Assembly (NCBI GenBank): GCA_034509735.1
Contig: JACGWO010000010.1
Location: 14,149,193 to 14,213,192, forward strand
DNA: 64,000 nucleotides
Source of the DNA: Sesamum alatum
Taxonomy: Eukaryota > Streptophyta > Magnoliopsida > Lamiales > Pedaliaceae
Direction of reading: 5' to 3'
Each line of letters starts with the position of its first letter. The stretch's first letter is position 1. The notes under the pieces are model-generated. The model saw nothing but the letters and a program-made list of their open reading frames with translations, searched no databases and had not been told where the DNA came from. Shown here in pieces: positions 34,010 to 47,060 of this stretch. A program made the translations under genes and the position numbers.

Positions 34010-34661
34010 TGTGCGGAATGACTACTAAAATAGCTTTTCCTTGTCCCACATTGCCTTCACAACCTTCTTTCTTCACATTTATATAGAGTCTTTTTACTTC
34101 TTTTTTTTAGAAGTTTGGTAGGGGGATTTTTGTAAAAATGCCACACGCGCCTACCCGTCCCATCCCATCCCGATCCGGGCTGGGCTAGGCCGCGCGTGGT
34201 TATAAATTTTTTGTGGAAAAATATTGTAAAACCCACATTTTTCTTCATTTTTTGAATTTCTGCAGATGACTTGACCAAATATTTCTATATCAGTTTTTGA
34301 CCAAGACTTAGTCTATTGCTGGTGAGAAAAATCGGTTAGCCTCATCTAATTTTTTGGAAATCCTACTTGATGTTATCTCTCCACAAACCGAGGTCTCTTC
34401 TCTACAAATAGAGCCTCAGTTTAGCTCATTTGACACACACGAATTCTTTTTCCTCTCTATTTTCTTTCTACTGCTTCACGTCTCTATCTGTTATAATTAT
34501 GTTGTACCAACTCTCTACCACGGGTCTACGTGTTAGATAGTATTGTGTTAACGTTGGGGAGCAAACGGTTCTAATGATTGCACCATGGTCGTACCGCATT
34601 TTACTTTCAAGGTAGTGGATTTACCACTGCACATCAATTTTTGGTTTCTGTTCTACATACA
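34010..34661 (+). repeat. 5' LTR of Copia
   Basis: TGTGCGGAATGACTACT to CTACATACA, 652 bp. TATA-like TTTATATAGAG at ~34,078 and a second, ACAAATAGAG, at ~34,403. Pairs with 44,115-44,771. Confidence 0.9.
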
Positions 34662-34720
34662 ATTTGAAAGCAAAACAATCATCGATACTTCTGGAAACGA
34701 AAAACTGTGTTGTTCTCTAA

Positions 34721-35697
34721 ATGGTTGCACCTCTGTTATCAAAAGCACTGTTGGATCTCTCTAAGCTTGAGCCACTAGACGGAACCAACTTCAAGAGATG
34801 GTCTCAGAAACTTCTCATCTTCTTCGAACAACTCGAGGTGGACTACGTTCTATTCACAGATCCACCTTTGACGTCTTCTCAAACTTTTTAAGTGACAACA
34901 TCAACAGACGTGACGAAAAAAATGGATATAGAAGCCAAGGCCAAGTTTGAAAAAGACAATAAAACCATTTGGGGCCATATCCTGAATCACATGACGAACA
35001 CACTGTTTAATTTATTTGTCATTAAGAAAAATTCTAGAGCAATTTGGAGACATTGGAATCGAGGTACGGAGGTGATGATGGAGGCAAGAAAAAGTACATC
35101 ATTGGAAAATGGCTCCAATTCCAGATGCCCAATGGAAAACCAATAATGGATCAGGTACATCAATACGAAAATCTAGTAGCGGACGTGCTAAGCGAAGGTA
35201 TGCCGATGTGTGAGATTCTGCAAGCGAATGTGGTGCTTGAGAAATTTCCCCCCCTCTTAGAGCGAATACAGAAACCATCTAAACACAAGAAGAGGGATTT
35301 GACACTTCAAGAACTCATCAGCCACATGAGAACCGAAGAGGCAAACCGTGAAAAAGATAAGCAAAATTCTATCTCTTCACTTTCTGTTAAGGCTAATTGG
35401 GTTGAATCTACTGGTGCTAAAGACAGGTTTCAAATTAAAGGTAAGAAGTTCCAAAAAGACGGTAAACAAAATACATTCATAGGAACCGACGGCAAGATCG
35501 AAAAGGCGAAAGTTAATTGCTATTGCTGTGGAAAACCAGGACACAAGGCGTATCAATGCTATCAAAGGAAAGACCAACAAAAGTCAAACCAAAAACTAAC
35601 ACCTAAAGGCACCCCACAAGTCCATCTCACCAAAAACGAGGAGATCATAGCAGCAGTAGTTGTCGAAACAAACTTGGTGGAGAACAAAACAGACTGA
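34721..35697 (+). pseudogene. Copia gag
   Basis: Starts MVAPLLSKALLDLSKLEPLD (34,721), the Copia gag N-terminus with DGTNFKRWSQKL. An in-frame TAA at ~34,888 and a frameshift near 35,050 break it. The second part (35,044-35,697) has the UBN2-type gag region and a CCHC zinc knuckle, CYCCGKPGHKAYQC, at ~35,518-35,559. Confidence 0.88.
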
Positions 35698-36700
35698 ATT
35701 TTGGACACGGGAGCCTCATAACACTTCTGCTCCATCAAAGAACTCTTTCAAGAATTTCACGATCATCCAATGGGGAATGTGTCTTCATGGGCAACTCCAC
35801 TACTGCCGGAGTACTGGGTAAAGGAAAGGTTCTTCTTAAACTTACTTCTGGTAAAACACTAGCTCTAAATGATATGCTATATGTGCCTTACCTACATAGA
35901 AATCTTGTTTCAGGTAGTCTCTTAAACAAGGCTGGATTGAAAATAGTGCTCGAACGTGCTAAAGTTATATTGTCTAGGAATTGTGATTTTGTGGGGAAGG
36001 GGTATATGTCGGATGGGTTATTTGTTCTTAACACTGTTCCTTTTGTTTCTAATAAAATTGATTCTAGTTCTGCTTATATGATTGAATCTGTTGACATATG
36101 GCATGGTAAACTAGGATATGTAAATATGGCTTCTAGTAAAAGGCTAAAGGGTATGAAGCTTATTAACACATATGATAAAGATGAATGCACTAAATGTCCA
36201 GTTTGCGTAGAAGCGAAATATGTTAGAAAGCCTTTTAAACCTATCACAACGAGAAGCACAGAATTGCTAGAATTAATTCACTCGGATCTAGCAGATTTTA
36301 AAAACACACTTAGTAAATGTGGAAAGAGATATTATATTTCTTTTGTGGATGATTATTATTCTAGATATACCAAGATTTATCTTCTAAGAACGAAAGACAA
36401 AGCTGCTGAAATGTTCTTAAAATTTAAATCCGAAGTAGAAAATCAATTAGACAAGAAAATCAAAAGATTTAGGTCCGGTAGAGGTGGTGAATATGGGACT
36501 AACTTTCTTAAAGAATTTTTGCGAAATATATGACATTATACATGAAACTAGTACTCCTTATACACCTCAACAAAATAACATAGTTGAACGGAAAAATAGA
36601 ACCTTAAAAGAAATGATGAATTCTATGTTGCTTAGTTCTAGTATGCCTGAAAACATGTGGCTGGAAGCAGTTTTATCTGCATGCTATATTTTAAATAGGG
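35698..36700 (+). pseudogene. Copia protease and integrase
   Basis: The protease active site reads ILDTGAS, bracketed by stop codons at 35,695 and just after. The 35,787-36,533 frame contains the gag-pre-integrase region, HSDLADF with the first integrase Asp, and IKRFRSGRGGEY, in which the second catalytic Asp (normally SDRGGEY) is Gly through one base change. After a frameshift, PQQNNIVERKNRTLKEMM carries the catalytic Glu (36,484 frame). Integrase would be dead even if the frame were intact. Confidence 0.88.
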
Positions 36701-37179
36701 TCCCACATAAAAAAAAATGGATAAAACGCCCTATGAAATGTGGAAAGGCTTTTTGCCTAACTTTAATTACCTTAGAGTGTGGGGGTGCTTGGCTAAGGTT
36801 GCATATCCGGATTTTTAAAGATCTAATATTGGACCTAAAACTTTCGACAGTGTGTTTATTGGTTATGCACAGAATAGTGTTGCTTCTAGGTTTATGTGTT
36901 TAAAGGATAGTTCTATTTGTGAATCTAGAGATGCTGAATTTTTCGAGCTAGAATTCCCTTTGAGAAATACGCATATATCTCAGCAACTTTCTTCCAGTAA
37001 TATGATTATTCCTCTAAAGACCCCTCATTCTCCCCGTACAACTGAACTTAAAAGAAGTAAGAGACAAAAAGCTGACACTAGTTTTAGACTAGATTTTTTA
37101 ACTGTATTTTTAGCTGAAGATCTGGATAAAATAGATGAACAATTTGTTTCAATATTTCTAGTCAATGAGGATCTTAAAT

Positions 37180-38015
37180 CTTATGTAGAGGCCATAACCT
37201 CCATAGATTCTAATTTTTGGAAAGAAGCTATTAAGAACGAACTAGTCTTTATAAAAGAGAATCACACTTGGGAGTTAGTAGATCTGCCTATAGGAAGTAA
37301 ACCTATCAAATGCAAATGAGTCTTTAAGAAGAAGATCAAACCAGATGGGTCTATAGACAAATTTAAGACGAGATTAGTAGTTGTGGGTTATACTCAAAAG
37401 AAAGGTATAGACTACTTCGATACATATTCTCCGGTAACAAAGCTTGCCACAATAAGAAAGTTAGTTGCGTTATCAGCTATTCATGGATTAATAATTCATC
37501 AAATGGATGTAAAAACAACCTTTTTAAATGGTGATTTAGAAGATGAAATTTACATGGAACAACCCAAAAGGTTTATAGTTCCTGGACAAGAGAACAAAGT
37601 ATGAAAACTTAAAAAATCACTGTATGGGCTTAAGCAAGCTCATAAACAATGGTATGAAAAATTTGAACGTACTTTAATTTGTAATGGATATAGTATGAAT
37701 GCATATGCTATCTGTGTCTCAAAAGTAATTGCGGCTGATTGTGTGATCATATGTTTGTATGTTGATGACATGCTAATCTTTGGTACCAACCTAGAAATTA
37801 TTAACAAAACCAAGAAACTTCTATCATCACAATTTGACATGAAAGATCTAAGAGAAGCCAATGTAATCCTAGAAGTTAAAATTAGGAAAACATAAAATGG
37901 ATTCTCCTTGTGTCAATATCACCACATAGAGAAAATTTTGAGAAGATTTAACTATCATGATGAAACACCTGTAAGAACTCCTTATGATCCTAGTTTATGT
38001 CTTAAAAAAGAATAA
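37180..38015 (+). pseudogene. Copia reverse transcriptase, N-terminal part (before the MULE)
   Basis: EAITSIDSNFWKEAIKNEL, then VGYTQKKGIDYFDTYSPV, IHQMDVKTTFLNGDLEDEIY, KKSLYGLKQAHKQWYEKFER and the active-site box CLYVDDMLIFG (~37,755-37,787). Stop codons at ~37,318 (TGA after KPIKCK), ~37,602 and ~37,893 interrupt it. It is cut at 38,015 by the MULE and resumes at 42,941 in the same frame once the 9-bp duplication is removed. Confidence 0.88.
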
Positions 38016-38801
38016 GGGTAATTACATCCACCTCCCCTGAGGTTTAGCTAAATTACAGATACCACCTTGTTGTTTTGGAAATTACAATTACCCCCCTGTA
38101 GTTTGCTAAAATCATGTAATCCTTCATCGTAGGCCTGAAATGTCAGTTTTGCCCTTATGATTTTTTAATTTTTCTTTTAAAAACTGGAAATAATAAGGAA
38201 AAATCTAACTTTGGGTAAAGTCTATTTTGCCCCTCCGTTTCCCCACATTTTCATCGTTCCATTATTTTCTTCTTCACAAACAAACCCTACTCTCTCCATC
38301 ACCAAAAGCACTCCATTCTCTCTACCATTCTCAGCTTCACTCTCAATCTTCACGATACCAAGGCGCGAGTAGTTCTCTTCGTCGACTGGAGCAAAGAGTT
38401 TTGTTGGCCTCTTCGACGTTTGGAGCAAAGAAACACGGTATGCATGCTTTCTAACTAACCAATTTGTTTTTCATTCTTTTTATGTTTTTAGTTCAATACA
38501 TTCTTGTCTTCGTGTTTTAACACCCATATTTTAGGTTTTTTTTTTTACTTTTTACCGAAGCAACATTTGATTTTAGGGTTTCTGTTAGATTATTTTTTCT
38601 TTCCTTTTGGGTTTAGTATGCATGTTTAATTTGCATGTATTTTATGATGTTGTTTACTTTATTTATGTTGATTGCTGTTTATCTGTTTTTTTTTTCCAGA
38701 AATTCCTAATTTTTTTAAAAGAATTCTAGGTCAGATTTTGGGGGTTTTATGAAATTCATGTTTGAATATGGTATTTGCATGCACAAATCGTATATTGATG
38801 C

Positions 38802-39187
38802 GGGAAAAATGCAATTGTTGTCCATTAATATAAGGGTGGTGGCACTTTTGGTACAGGGTCTTTTGAAAATAGCAATTCAGAACAATACTTTTTAAAAAGT
38901 GGCAATTTTAGTCCACGGAGCCCTAATTTCGCCGGATTGAGTCATGTGATTGCCATGTGTGCTGAATAAATTAGGAATGTTTTAGATTCCGGCAACAATT
39001 GCTGACGTGGATTCACTGAGATGACCATCAATGTCGGATTCACATGACTAAATCCGACGAAATTAGGGTTTCGTGGACTAAAATTGCCACTTTTTCAAAA
39101 ATATTGTCCTAAATTGCTATTCTCAAAAGGCCCTGTACCAAAAGTGCCACCACCCCTATATTAGTGGACTAAAATTGTATTTTTTCC
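38802..39187. mobile_element. 386-bp MITE nested in the MULE 5' region, with 9-bp TSD
   Basis: Inverted repeats beginning GGGAAAAATGCAATTGTTG and ending in the inverse of GGAAAAAATACAATTTTAG. Arms share AGTGCCACCACCC-type and AATTGCTATT blocks. Perfect 9-bp duplication TATTGATGC at 38,793-38,801 and 39,188-39,196, so a Mutator-type MITE. Confidence 0.9.
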
Positions 39188-39306
39188 TATTGATGCTAAG
39201 TTTTACTATTATTAGAATTTTTGCTTCAATTTTTTTTTCTTTTCGTTTGGTTTTGAAATAGAGCTCTTAAACAGAATTTGCTTTTTTGTTTGTTGTTGGA
39301 ACAAGT

Positions 39307-42300
39307 ATGGGTGACAAGGTATACACCATTGTCATATATTATCTTGGAAAAGGCAAAAAGCTTTGCAACATAGATCCAGATAAGTACAGTTACTTTGACT
39401 TTATCAATGATATTAGGGAGTTACATGGTATTTCTAGTAACAATATGAAAATTAGTTGTGGTGTGGAAGATTCTGATGAACATATGGTTATAGAAATTGA
39501 TAAGGATGTTCTATGCATGTTTGAGAAAAATAAAAGTAGGAGTAAATTTGAGATATTTGTGGAAAGTGTTGCAGGAGATAAGGGTAAGGGCATTCAGGAT
39601 AGTAGTGATGAAATGAGTGAGGAAGAGGGGAAAGAGGGAGAGGGCAGTCATGAGGGGGGGGGAGGTTTAGATGAAGAGGGAGAGAGCAGTCATGAAAAGG
39701 GAGAGGGCAGTCATGAAGAGAGGGAAAAAAATGAAAGTGATGATGGGTTGTCTTCCTATAAATCTGATGATCATTGTGAGAGTGAAAACAAAAGTGATTC
39801 TGAGTTTGAGGATGATGTAATGCATGGTGCATTATCTAGAGATGCAAGTATGTTCCCTGATGAAGTAGGGGAAAAAGGTTAAGTTAGGGAATGGAATGGT
39901 GTTTGTTGATATTTATGCATTTAGGACTGCACTTAGAGAGTTTGTGATTCAAAAGGGTTTTCAAATTATAAGATTAATGAAGGAAAAAACAAGATTGACA
40001 GCACACTGTGCCACAAAAAAACGTCCTTGGAGAATCCATGGTTCTCCATTGGCAAATGGAGTCACATTCCAAATCAAGACATATGTTTCAACACACACAT
40101 ATGTTAGATCTGATTCAACAAAGGAGGCTAGTGCATTATAGATTGCTTCTAAGATAGAAAATGTGTTGAGGGAAAACCCAGAAATGAAGTCTAGGGGAAT
40201 CAAAAATGAATTGAGGAAATATGGAGTGAACTCCCAGTACATGCAGATTTATAGGGCAAGAAAAAAGGCTATGGAGGTGATTGAGGGTGGTCATGCTGAG
40301 TCATTTAGGAAGCTGCCCTATTATGCAAAAATGGTTATGCTAAAAAATATGGGTAGTGTGGTAACATTACATTGTGATGTAGCTGAGGATGAGATCATAC
40401 CATCTACTCTAGTTTTCAAAAGATTTTTCTTGGGATTACCTACACTGAGAGATGGATTCCTAGAGAGGTGCAGTCCATTTCTAGGATTTGATGGGTGTCA
40501 CTTGAAAGGGGCTTATGGGGGTGTACTACTTGCTGTGATAGGGTTGGATGGGAATAGTGGTTTATTCCCTATTGTTGTTGCTGTTGTTGAGTCCGAGCGC
40601 AAGGAGGCATGGCTGTTTTTCTTTGAAAACCTGTCAAGAATGCTTGGAGGATTCACTCATGACAAACCATGGACTTTCATGAGTGACAGAAAGAAGGTAA
40701 ACATTCTAACTTTTCCTATGTACATACTTGTTATGCATGACTCTAAGATGGATGTTTATGTAATGCATGAGTACTGCAAGTGTGTATTTGTTATAAAATT
40801 AGTATTGGAAGTACTTGTTTGCTACTTGTTGTTGGATGCTATAAAATGAAATTGCATTTGCTTGTTTGTTAGGGATTGGTGGAGGCTATAAATTTGATTG
40901 TACCTCATGCTGTCAACAGGAGATGTGCTAAACACATTTATGCAAATTTCCGTAATCAATTTGCTGATGCTGCCCTTAAGAAGTATTTCTGGCAAGCAGC
41001 CAGATCATATAGTGATGCAGGCTTCAATTTTGCCATGTACAAGATCAAGGATTTGAAGCCTGCAGCCTATGATTGGCTGCTTAAAATTCCTGTTGAAATG
41101 TAGTCTAGACATGCCTTTGATCATAGGGTAAAAAATGATCACGTTACCAACAATATATCAGAATCATTCAATAATTGGGTAGGGGAACTTAGAAGTAAAA
41201 ATGTGTTGGCTTTGGTTGATGGGTTACGGGCAAAATTGATGAATAGACTGCAAAAAAGAAAACAGAAGGGTAGTAGATGGACAGGCTTGATTGTCCCTAA
41301 TGTTGTGAAGATACTTAACACTGTCAAAGAAGAGTCCAAGAAATGTCAACTCTCATTGGCTGGGGATTTTGAGTTTGAAGTGCAAGATCAAAACTGTAAT
41401 TACATTCTGAACTTGAGGGGTAAAACATGTAATTGTATGGTTTGGGATATTTCTGGGATTCCTTGTAGGCATGCTGCCTTGGGGATAGCTCACAATTGAG
41501 AGGATGTACAGAGTTACACAGACAGTAGGTTTTCCACTGCAAAATACATGAAAGCCTACAAACATTCAATACATCCAATACATCCATTACCCGATCCTTC
41601 ATTGTGGCCTCAAGATCTGGAAACTACTCCAAGTAGTATTTTGCCTCCTCTTATTAGAAAATTGCCAGGGAGACCTAAGAAATCTAGAAGAAAAGAACCT
41701 GGTGAGGCTCCTAATGCTGTTAGGAGAACAGGGGTGGTCAGATGTAAAGTTTGCAATCAACAAGGACACAATAGAAGAACCGAGTTAGGTATGTGATCAC
41801 TTTCTTTATATATGTTGTCTAATGTATTTTGAGTTGAATGTAACATTAATTTGCTTCATGTTTTCCAATTGACAGAACAAAGGCAAAAATTCAGAGATGG
41901 ATGTTCCTTTAACACAATTAGCCAGGAACATGAAGAAAAGAAAAGGAGATGTTGCTAGTAGGAAAAGAAGCACCAGCCAACAGGAAGTTCAAACACTCAA
42001 AAGCAAGAAAACAGAAGCTACTGCACCTCCTGCAACAATTTCAAACAGCCAACCAATTGGATTTTCATCCCAACAAACTACAAGACCACTAATTTCTTCA
42101 AGTCAGTCACTACCTAGAACAGAACAAGGTCCAAATATGCAAGTTGCAGGATCATCATCACAGCCACATTCATATATTGGCGCATCATATCTATCCCCGA
42201 GCTTTTGGAGAGGGATAGGAGTCTCCCCACTTGGAGATACAAGGAGCAAAAAAAACCAAAGCTGCAGAAGAAGCCAACCTCCATGCAAACTGCAAACAAC

Positions 42301-42331
42301 AATGAATCGAATTGTTTTTCTAGTGTTTTGA
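39307..42331 (+). pseudogene. MULE transposase (MURA-like) with introns, inactivated
   Basis: N-terminal PB1-like region (MGDKVYTIVIYYLGKGKKL, 39,307), acidic Glu/Ser-rich linker, frameshift near 39,882-39,896, MuDR N-terminal region (FRTALREFVIQKGFQIIRL), DDE transposase core with GFDGCHLKGAYGG and MSDRKKGLVEA (joined by removing a GT-AG intron 40,697-40,872), SWIM zinc finger CNCMVWDISGIPCRHA (~41,431-41,478), CCHC-like CKVCNQQGHNRRT, and a second intron ~41,789-41,876. In-frame stops: TAG at ~40,139, TAG at 41,101 (after PVEM), TGA at ~41,498. The domain order and length are those of an autonomous MULE; the stops show it is dead. Confidence 0.9.
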
Positions 42332-42940
42332 TAGTATTTTGAAAAACTAATGGTGATTTTTCTGAAATTATTGTTTTGAAACTGCAAGATTGATAATGTG
42401 TAATCACCAATTCTGTTTTAGGATTGAAACTGCAAGATTGACAATTTGATGTTCTTTTCTTACTTTGAAACAATTGTTGGATGGAATGAAATGCTCATTA
42501 CTCTATTTTTTTTTCTCCATTTTGTTATGTTCTTTTTGTTTTGTTACTTTACTATTCTCAACTGGATTGTTACTTTACTTCCTGCAATCATACATTTCAG
42601 ATTACTATAAAAAAAATATACAATTTCATCCTTAAGTTTATATAAACACAATAACTAGACAACTTCTAACAATGTTAATAGTTACATTAAGGTCCAAGGG
42701 CAGATTAGTCCATAATAATATGGTATAAAAATCTAAAAAATATATAAAATTACTATTCATAATTCACAAGGGCATTTTTGTCCGTTCACAATCAAAATTG
42801 GATGGAACCGTAATGAAATGTGCTTATTGTTAGACAATAGCAAACTACAGGGGGGTAATTGTAATTTCTGAAACAATAGGGTGGTATCGGTAGTTTAGCT
42901 AAACCTCAGGGGAGGTGGATGTAATTTACGCAAAGAATAA

Positions 42941-43631
42941 TGGTAATAGTGTGTCACAAGCTGAGTATGCAAAAATCATAGGGAGTGTTATGTTTCTCAT
43001 AAACTACACTAGACCTGACATAGCCTATACAGTGAGTAGATTAAGTCATAACACTCACAATCCTAGTAATGAACACTAGACTGCGCTTCATCGCTTGTTA
43101 AGATACCTCAAAGGTACAATGGATTTGTGCTTACATTTTAATAAATTCTCATCAGTATTAGAAGGGTTCTGTGATGCAAATTGGGTAACTGATAATAATG
43201 AAGTGAGTTCAACTAGTGGCTATGTGTTTACTTTGGGTGGGGGAGCGATTTCATGGAAATCTGCAAAATAAACCTGTGTTGCTAGATCTACTATGAAATT
43301 TGAATTCATAGCTCTTGAATTAGTAGGTTAAGAAGTTGAGTAACTGAGAAATTTGGTGGGTGATGTGCCCTTATGGGGTTCATCTGTACCTAATTCCCTA
43401 CACTGTGATTCACAAGATGGAATTGAAATTGCAAAGAGTTATGCATACAATGGCAAAAGAAGACACATTCACATCAGACATGGTGCGATAAAAGAGCTCC
43501 TAAATAATGGGATAATCTCCCTGGATTATGTGAGGTCCAAGAGGAACTTGGCAGATCCTCTCACAAAGGGGTTAACCAGGAGAGTTATCCTTGAGACTTC
43601 AAGGAAAATGGGGCTCAAACCTCTAAACTGA
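42941..43631 (+). pseudogene. Copia RT end and RNase H (after the MULE)
   Basis: [65 protein letters not shown], then the 43,353-43,631 frame with HIDIRH-type HIHIRHGAIKEL and ADPLTKGLTRRVI. In-frame stops at ~43,078, ~43,270 and ~43,330. Ends LKPLN* at 43,629-43,631. Confidence 0.88.
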
Positions 43632-44114
43632 AAGAATATGGTATCAACCATATGGGAATCCATAGCTCTATATTTTGAGTGGTCCTTACAAGGACTTGAT
43701 GGATGAATCCTGACAAAGAATAGGTCAAGATGATAGTTTCATAGCTCAATTGTTGAGTGGTCTACATGTATAGGCTTGATGAAATTGTCAAGATGAGTGT
43801 GAAGGTGGGCCGCGTTCTATGAAAGAAAATGCATTCTTTCTAGAACACTCATCAGAAACCAAGGTACTAGTGCAGGACCGTTAATAGCGCTTCGATTTAT
43901 ATCGCGGAACAACAGTCTCCAAGGAAATAATACGTGTTGTTGGGGGTCTCAACTTAAGCTATCGAAAGTTCAAGAACTTGTTCACTTTCATTAGTTGAGT
44001 TGTTGTCTGACTTCACTATGCATTAATTCAACCAAAAGATATTAATGCTTAGGTATATTTCCTTCCTTCACTCTTAAAACCTGTTGTCCAACTAGTTAGT
44101 CATTCGTGGGGGAT

Positions 44115-44771
44115 TGTGGGGAATGACTACTAAAATATCTTTTCCTTGTTCCACATGGCGTTCACAACCTTCTTTTCACATTTATATAGAGTCTTTTTAC
44201 ATCTTATCATTTGAGAAGTGTGGGTAGGGGGATTTTGGTAAAAATGCCACACGCGCGCACCCGCCCGTCCTGTCCCCGTCCGGGCTGGGCCGAGCTGCGC
44301 GTGGTTATAATATTTTTTGTGGAATAAATATTGTAAAACCCACATTTTCATCATCATTTTTTTGAATTTCTACTGATGACTTGACCAAGTCTTTCCATAT
44401 CAGTTTTTGACCAAGACTTAGTCTATTTCTGGTGAGAAAAATTGGCTTGCCTCATCTGATTTTTTTGAAATCCTACTTGCTGCTATCTCTCAACAAACCG
44501 AGGTCTCTTATCTATAAATAGAGCCTCAGTTTGGCTTATTTGACACACACGAATTCTTCTTCCTCTATGTTTTCTTTCAACTACTTCACTTCTCTCTCTG
44601 TTATAATTCTGTTGTTCCAATTCTCTACCATGAGTGCACGTGTTAGAGAGTAATGTGTTAACCTTGGGGAGCAAACGTTTCTAACGATTGCACCACTGTC
44701 GTACCGCATTTTTCTTTCAAGGCAGTGGATTCACCACGGCACAATAATTTTTCATTTATGTTCTACTTACA
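44115..44771 (+). repeat. 3' LTR of Copia
   Basis: TGTGGGGAATGACTACT to CTACTTACA, 657 bp, next to the polypurine tract and followed by target copy ATTGG. Visible differences from the 5' LTR are scattered substitutions and small indels, so the insertion is not very recent. Confidence 0.9.
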
Positions 44772-44776
44772 ATTGG

Positions 44777-45383
44777 TGTACAATTTAAGAAAAATGACCA
44801 ATCACATAACAAGTATATCACATTTATTTTATAATTAATTTGATTCGGTCGAATCTGGTAGCAAGAATTTTTCGATGAGGTTCTTCCTAGACTTTTTGTT
44901 AAGTTTGTTTTCTACCAAAAATCTATTATTTGTCTTCTTCCAATTTCTTCTCTCTAATGCCGACGGACTCTTGTTTATTGTTGTTTGGTCAAACTCAATT
45001 TTTCTCTTTCTTGACCATGCGTCATGCTCAGAATTTTCTCACCTTTGCCCATAGACTCTTATCAGCATTTTCAATTTTAAATTTGTCCTCGTGGAATATA
45101 CTATACATACAACAGCAGATAAAACATAAGATGAAAATAGAGGATTTCGTCCACTCCACCACATCCTCGTCGTGTTTTTAATGAGGGGTAATAAAATACA
45201 AATCCCACATGAATTAAGAATTGATAAAGTAAATACTTTATTATAAATTTTCAGGTCAAAGATGTTAGTGCATCTACTAACTATCATTCTTTTTCAAGTT
45301 ATTCATAATCGAATTTCAAAAAATGTACTTGCTAACCTCTGAGGCAATTCTCATCTCTAATAGGAGCACAAGCCCGAAGCGTC
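44777..45383. other. Intergenic spacer between two Copia elements
   Basis: No gene or repeat pair is recognised; small ORFs on both strands (44,930-45,181, 45,039-45,287) have no domains. Confidence 0.35.
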
Positions 45384-45388
45384 ATAAA

Positions 45389-46044
45389 TGTAGGGAATGA
45401 ATGAGATGGATAGTGTATTACGAATTCGAGGCAAGAGTTAGACTCTTTATCTTTAAGACAACTATTGCCCCGCTCTGGTGCTCACGGAATCGGCAATTTG
45501 TTTCCCAAGATACAACGACTTTCTATCTCAAAGTAGTAGCACTACACATTTTGAGAAACGGTCAACCAAATGATATTTTGAAACTTTCTTGCTAAACTTT
45601 ATTTGCATAATGGTTTTATGCTTATGAATGCTATGAATGAGTTTTTTTTTTTAATAATAAAATGAAATTGGAGGCCTATATATAGGAGTTGGAAAGATGT
45701 ATCGAACCGACATGTCCAGTCAGAAAAGATGTCTTTGAAAGGTTATGACCTTTATCTCGAATGGATGTATCATTTCACCCAAAGGACATACCGTTTTACT
45801 CAAATGGACGTGTCATTTCATCCAAAGGGTTTCACCCAATGGACACATTTTTTCAACCAAAGGACACACCTATTCAGTTGATTTAGACACGGCCGAATGA
45901 TGATTGGACGTTATCAACCATCACCACTTGTCATGAGTTGTCATGAGTTATCACGAGCTGTCACAAGCTTGTTATGCGTGGCACATCGTAACCAATCATT
46001 TGTCACGATTTATTCTTTAATTTATCATTCACCATTTTCCAACA
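45389..46044 (-). repeat. 3' LTR of small Copia derivative
   Basis: Minus TGTTGGAAAATGGTG to CCTACA, 656 bp. Contains short tandem motifs TGTCATGAGT/TGTCACGAGC (about 45,935-45,970) and the TTTCACCCAAAGGACA repeats also seen in the other LTR. TATATATAGG at ~45,677. Confidence 0.88.
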
Positions 46045-46599
46045 ATCCCCCACATGAATGAAAATTAATGCATTTGAGCATGCAGACACTTAAGAGAGTT
46101 TCAACCAAGAAGTCATTGTATCAGGATAGGTACTTTGTGGCTTTGAACCTTCCTTTAAGGGAATACCATCGGATTTACGTGGCTAATCAGTGAACATGAT
46201 GTCTTGAACTGTTTAGGCCTTGGTGTAAAGCAAGACAATAGTACCTCCACAATGCCTTCTCTAATATCTTTGGTTCTCACGGTTGAGTCTGTTTTGGCCC
46301 TGGACTCCATCTGGAATTCATAAGTGTTTTACATTTGAAGCGGCCCGTCTTCACAGTTATATAGGTGATCTCCTATAATGTTCTTGACTTAGAATAGGAA
46401 TCATTAAAAGCTTATAGCTTAACCTCTACCCTTTTACTCACAGCACTTTTGTCATAGGAATGGGAAGGAGTAAAACTCCAAGTGCTTTCCACAATCTTTA
46501 TAACGTAGTTGTCCCATTGAACCAGATCTTGGGATCTCCAGTCAACAAGGTTGGGTTACCGCTACAAAGATTTAATTGGCGGGTTTTAATCCCATTCCC

Positions 46600-47060
46600 C
46601 TTGACGAACAGTATACTTGATCTCTAGAAAAGCCTTTCATTAATAGATCCATTATCATTTGACTTAATATACTCAATGAATATGATTTCACTAGAGATCC
46701 ATTGTCTTATGGTATTATATCTTTGACGTATATGTCTAGATCTACCATTATACATATTGCTTTGTGCCCTTTCAATAGTCGAACGACTATCACAATTTAT
46801 CATAATTGCAGGCACTTGCTTTTGTCCAACAAGGAATGTCCTCAAAGAAATTATGAATTCATTCAGCTTCTTCTCCAGCTTTATCTAAAGTGATAAACTC
46901 AAGTTCCATTATGGAACGAGCTATACACGTTTGTTTTGAGGACTTCCAAAATATTGCACCACCTCCAATGGTGAATACATAGCCACTTGTGGACTTAGTA
47001 TCTTTAGTATCAGATATCCAATTGACATCACTGTATCCTTCCAACACAGCTGGATATCTC
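46600..47060 (-). pseudogene. Copia RNase H
   Basis: [37 protein letters not shown] and a frame change to QVPAIMINCDSRSTIERAQS, MYNGRSRHIRQRYNTIRQWI. Clear Copia RNase H core; frameshifted and truncated before the ADPLTK tail. Confidence 0.82.

Larger units (their letters stand above)
38016..42931 (+). mobile_element. MULE (Mutator-like) DNA transposon inserted in Copia pol
   Basis: 4916 bp. Termini GGGTAATTACATCCACCTCC and, inverted, GCGTAAATTACATCCACCTC form ~100-bp imperfect TIRs. Flanked by a perfect 9-bp duplication AAAGAATAA (38,007-38,015 and 42,932-42,940). Contains a MURA-type transposase pseudogene and a nested MITE. TIR length and 9-bp duplication are diagnostic of the Mutator superfamily. 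Confidence 0.95.
34010..44771 (+). mobile_element. Complete Copia LTR retrotransposon (inactivated), host of a MULE
   Basis: LTRs at 34,010-34,661 and 44,115-44,771 are flanked by ATTGG at 34,005-34,009 and 44,772-44,776. Between them lie Copia gag, protease, integrase, RT and RNase H in order, all with stops or frameshifts. A polypurine tract CGTGGGGGAT precedes the 3' LTR. Without the 4925-bp MULE and its duplicated 9 bp, the element is ~5.8 kb, a usual Copia size. The base context after the 5' LTR (ATTTGAAAGC) is not the common Met primer site. Confidence 0.92.

Noticed and set aside
39390..39832. Minus His-rich ORFs in the MULE
   Set aside because: Antisense of the acidic Glu/Ser-rich linker of the transposase.
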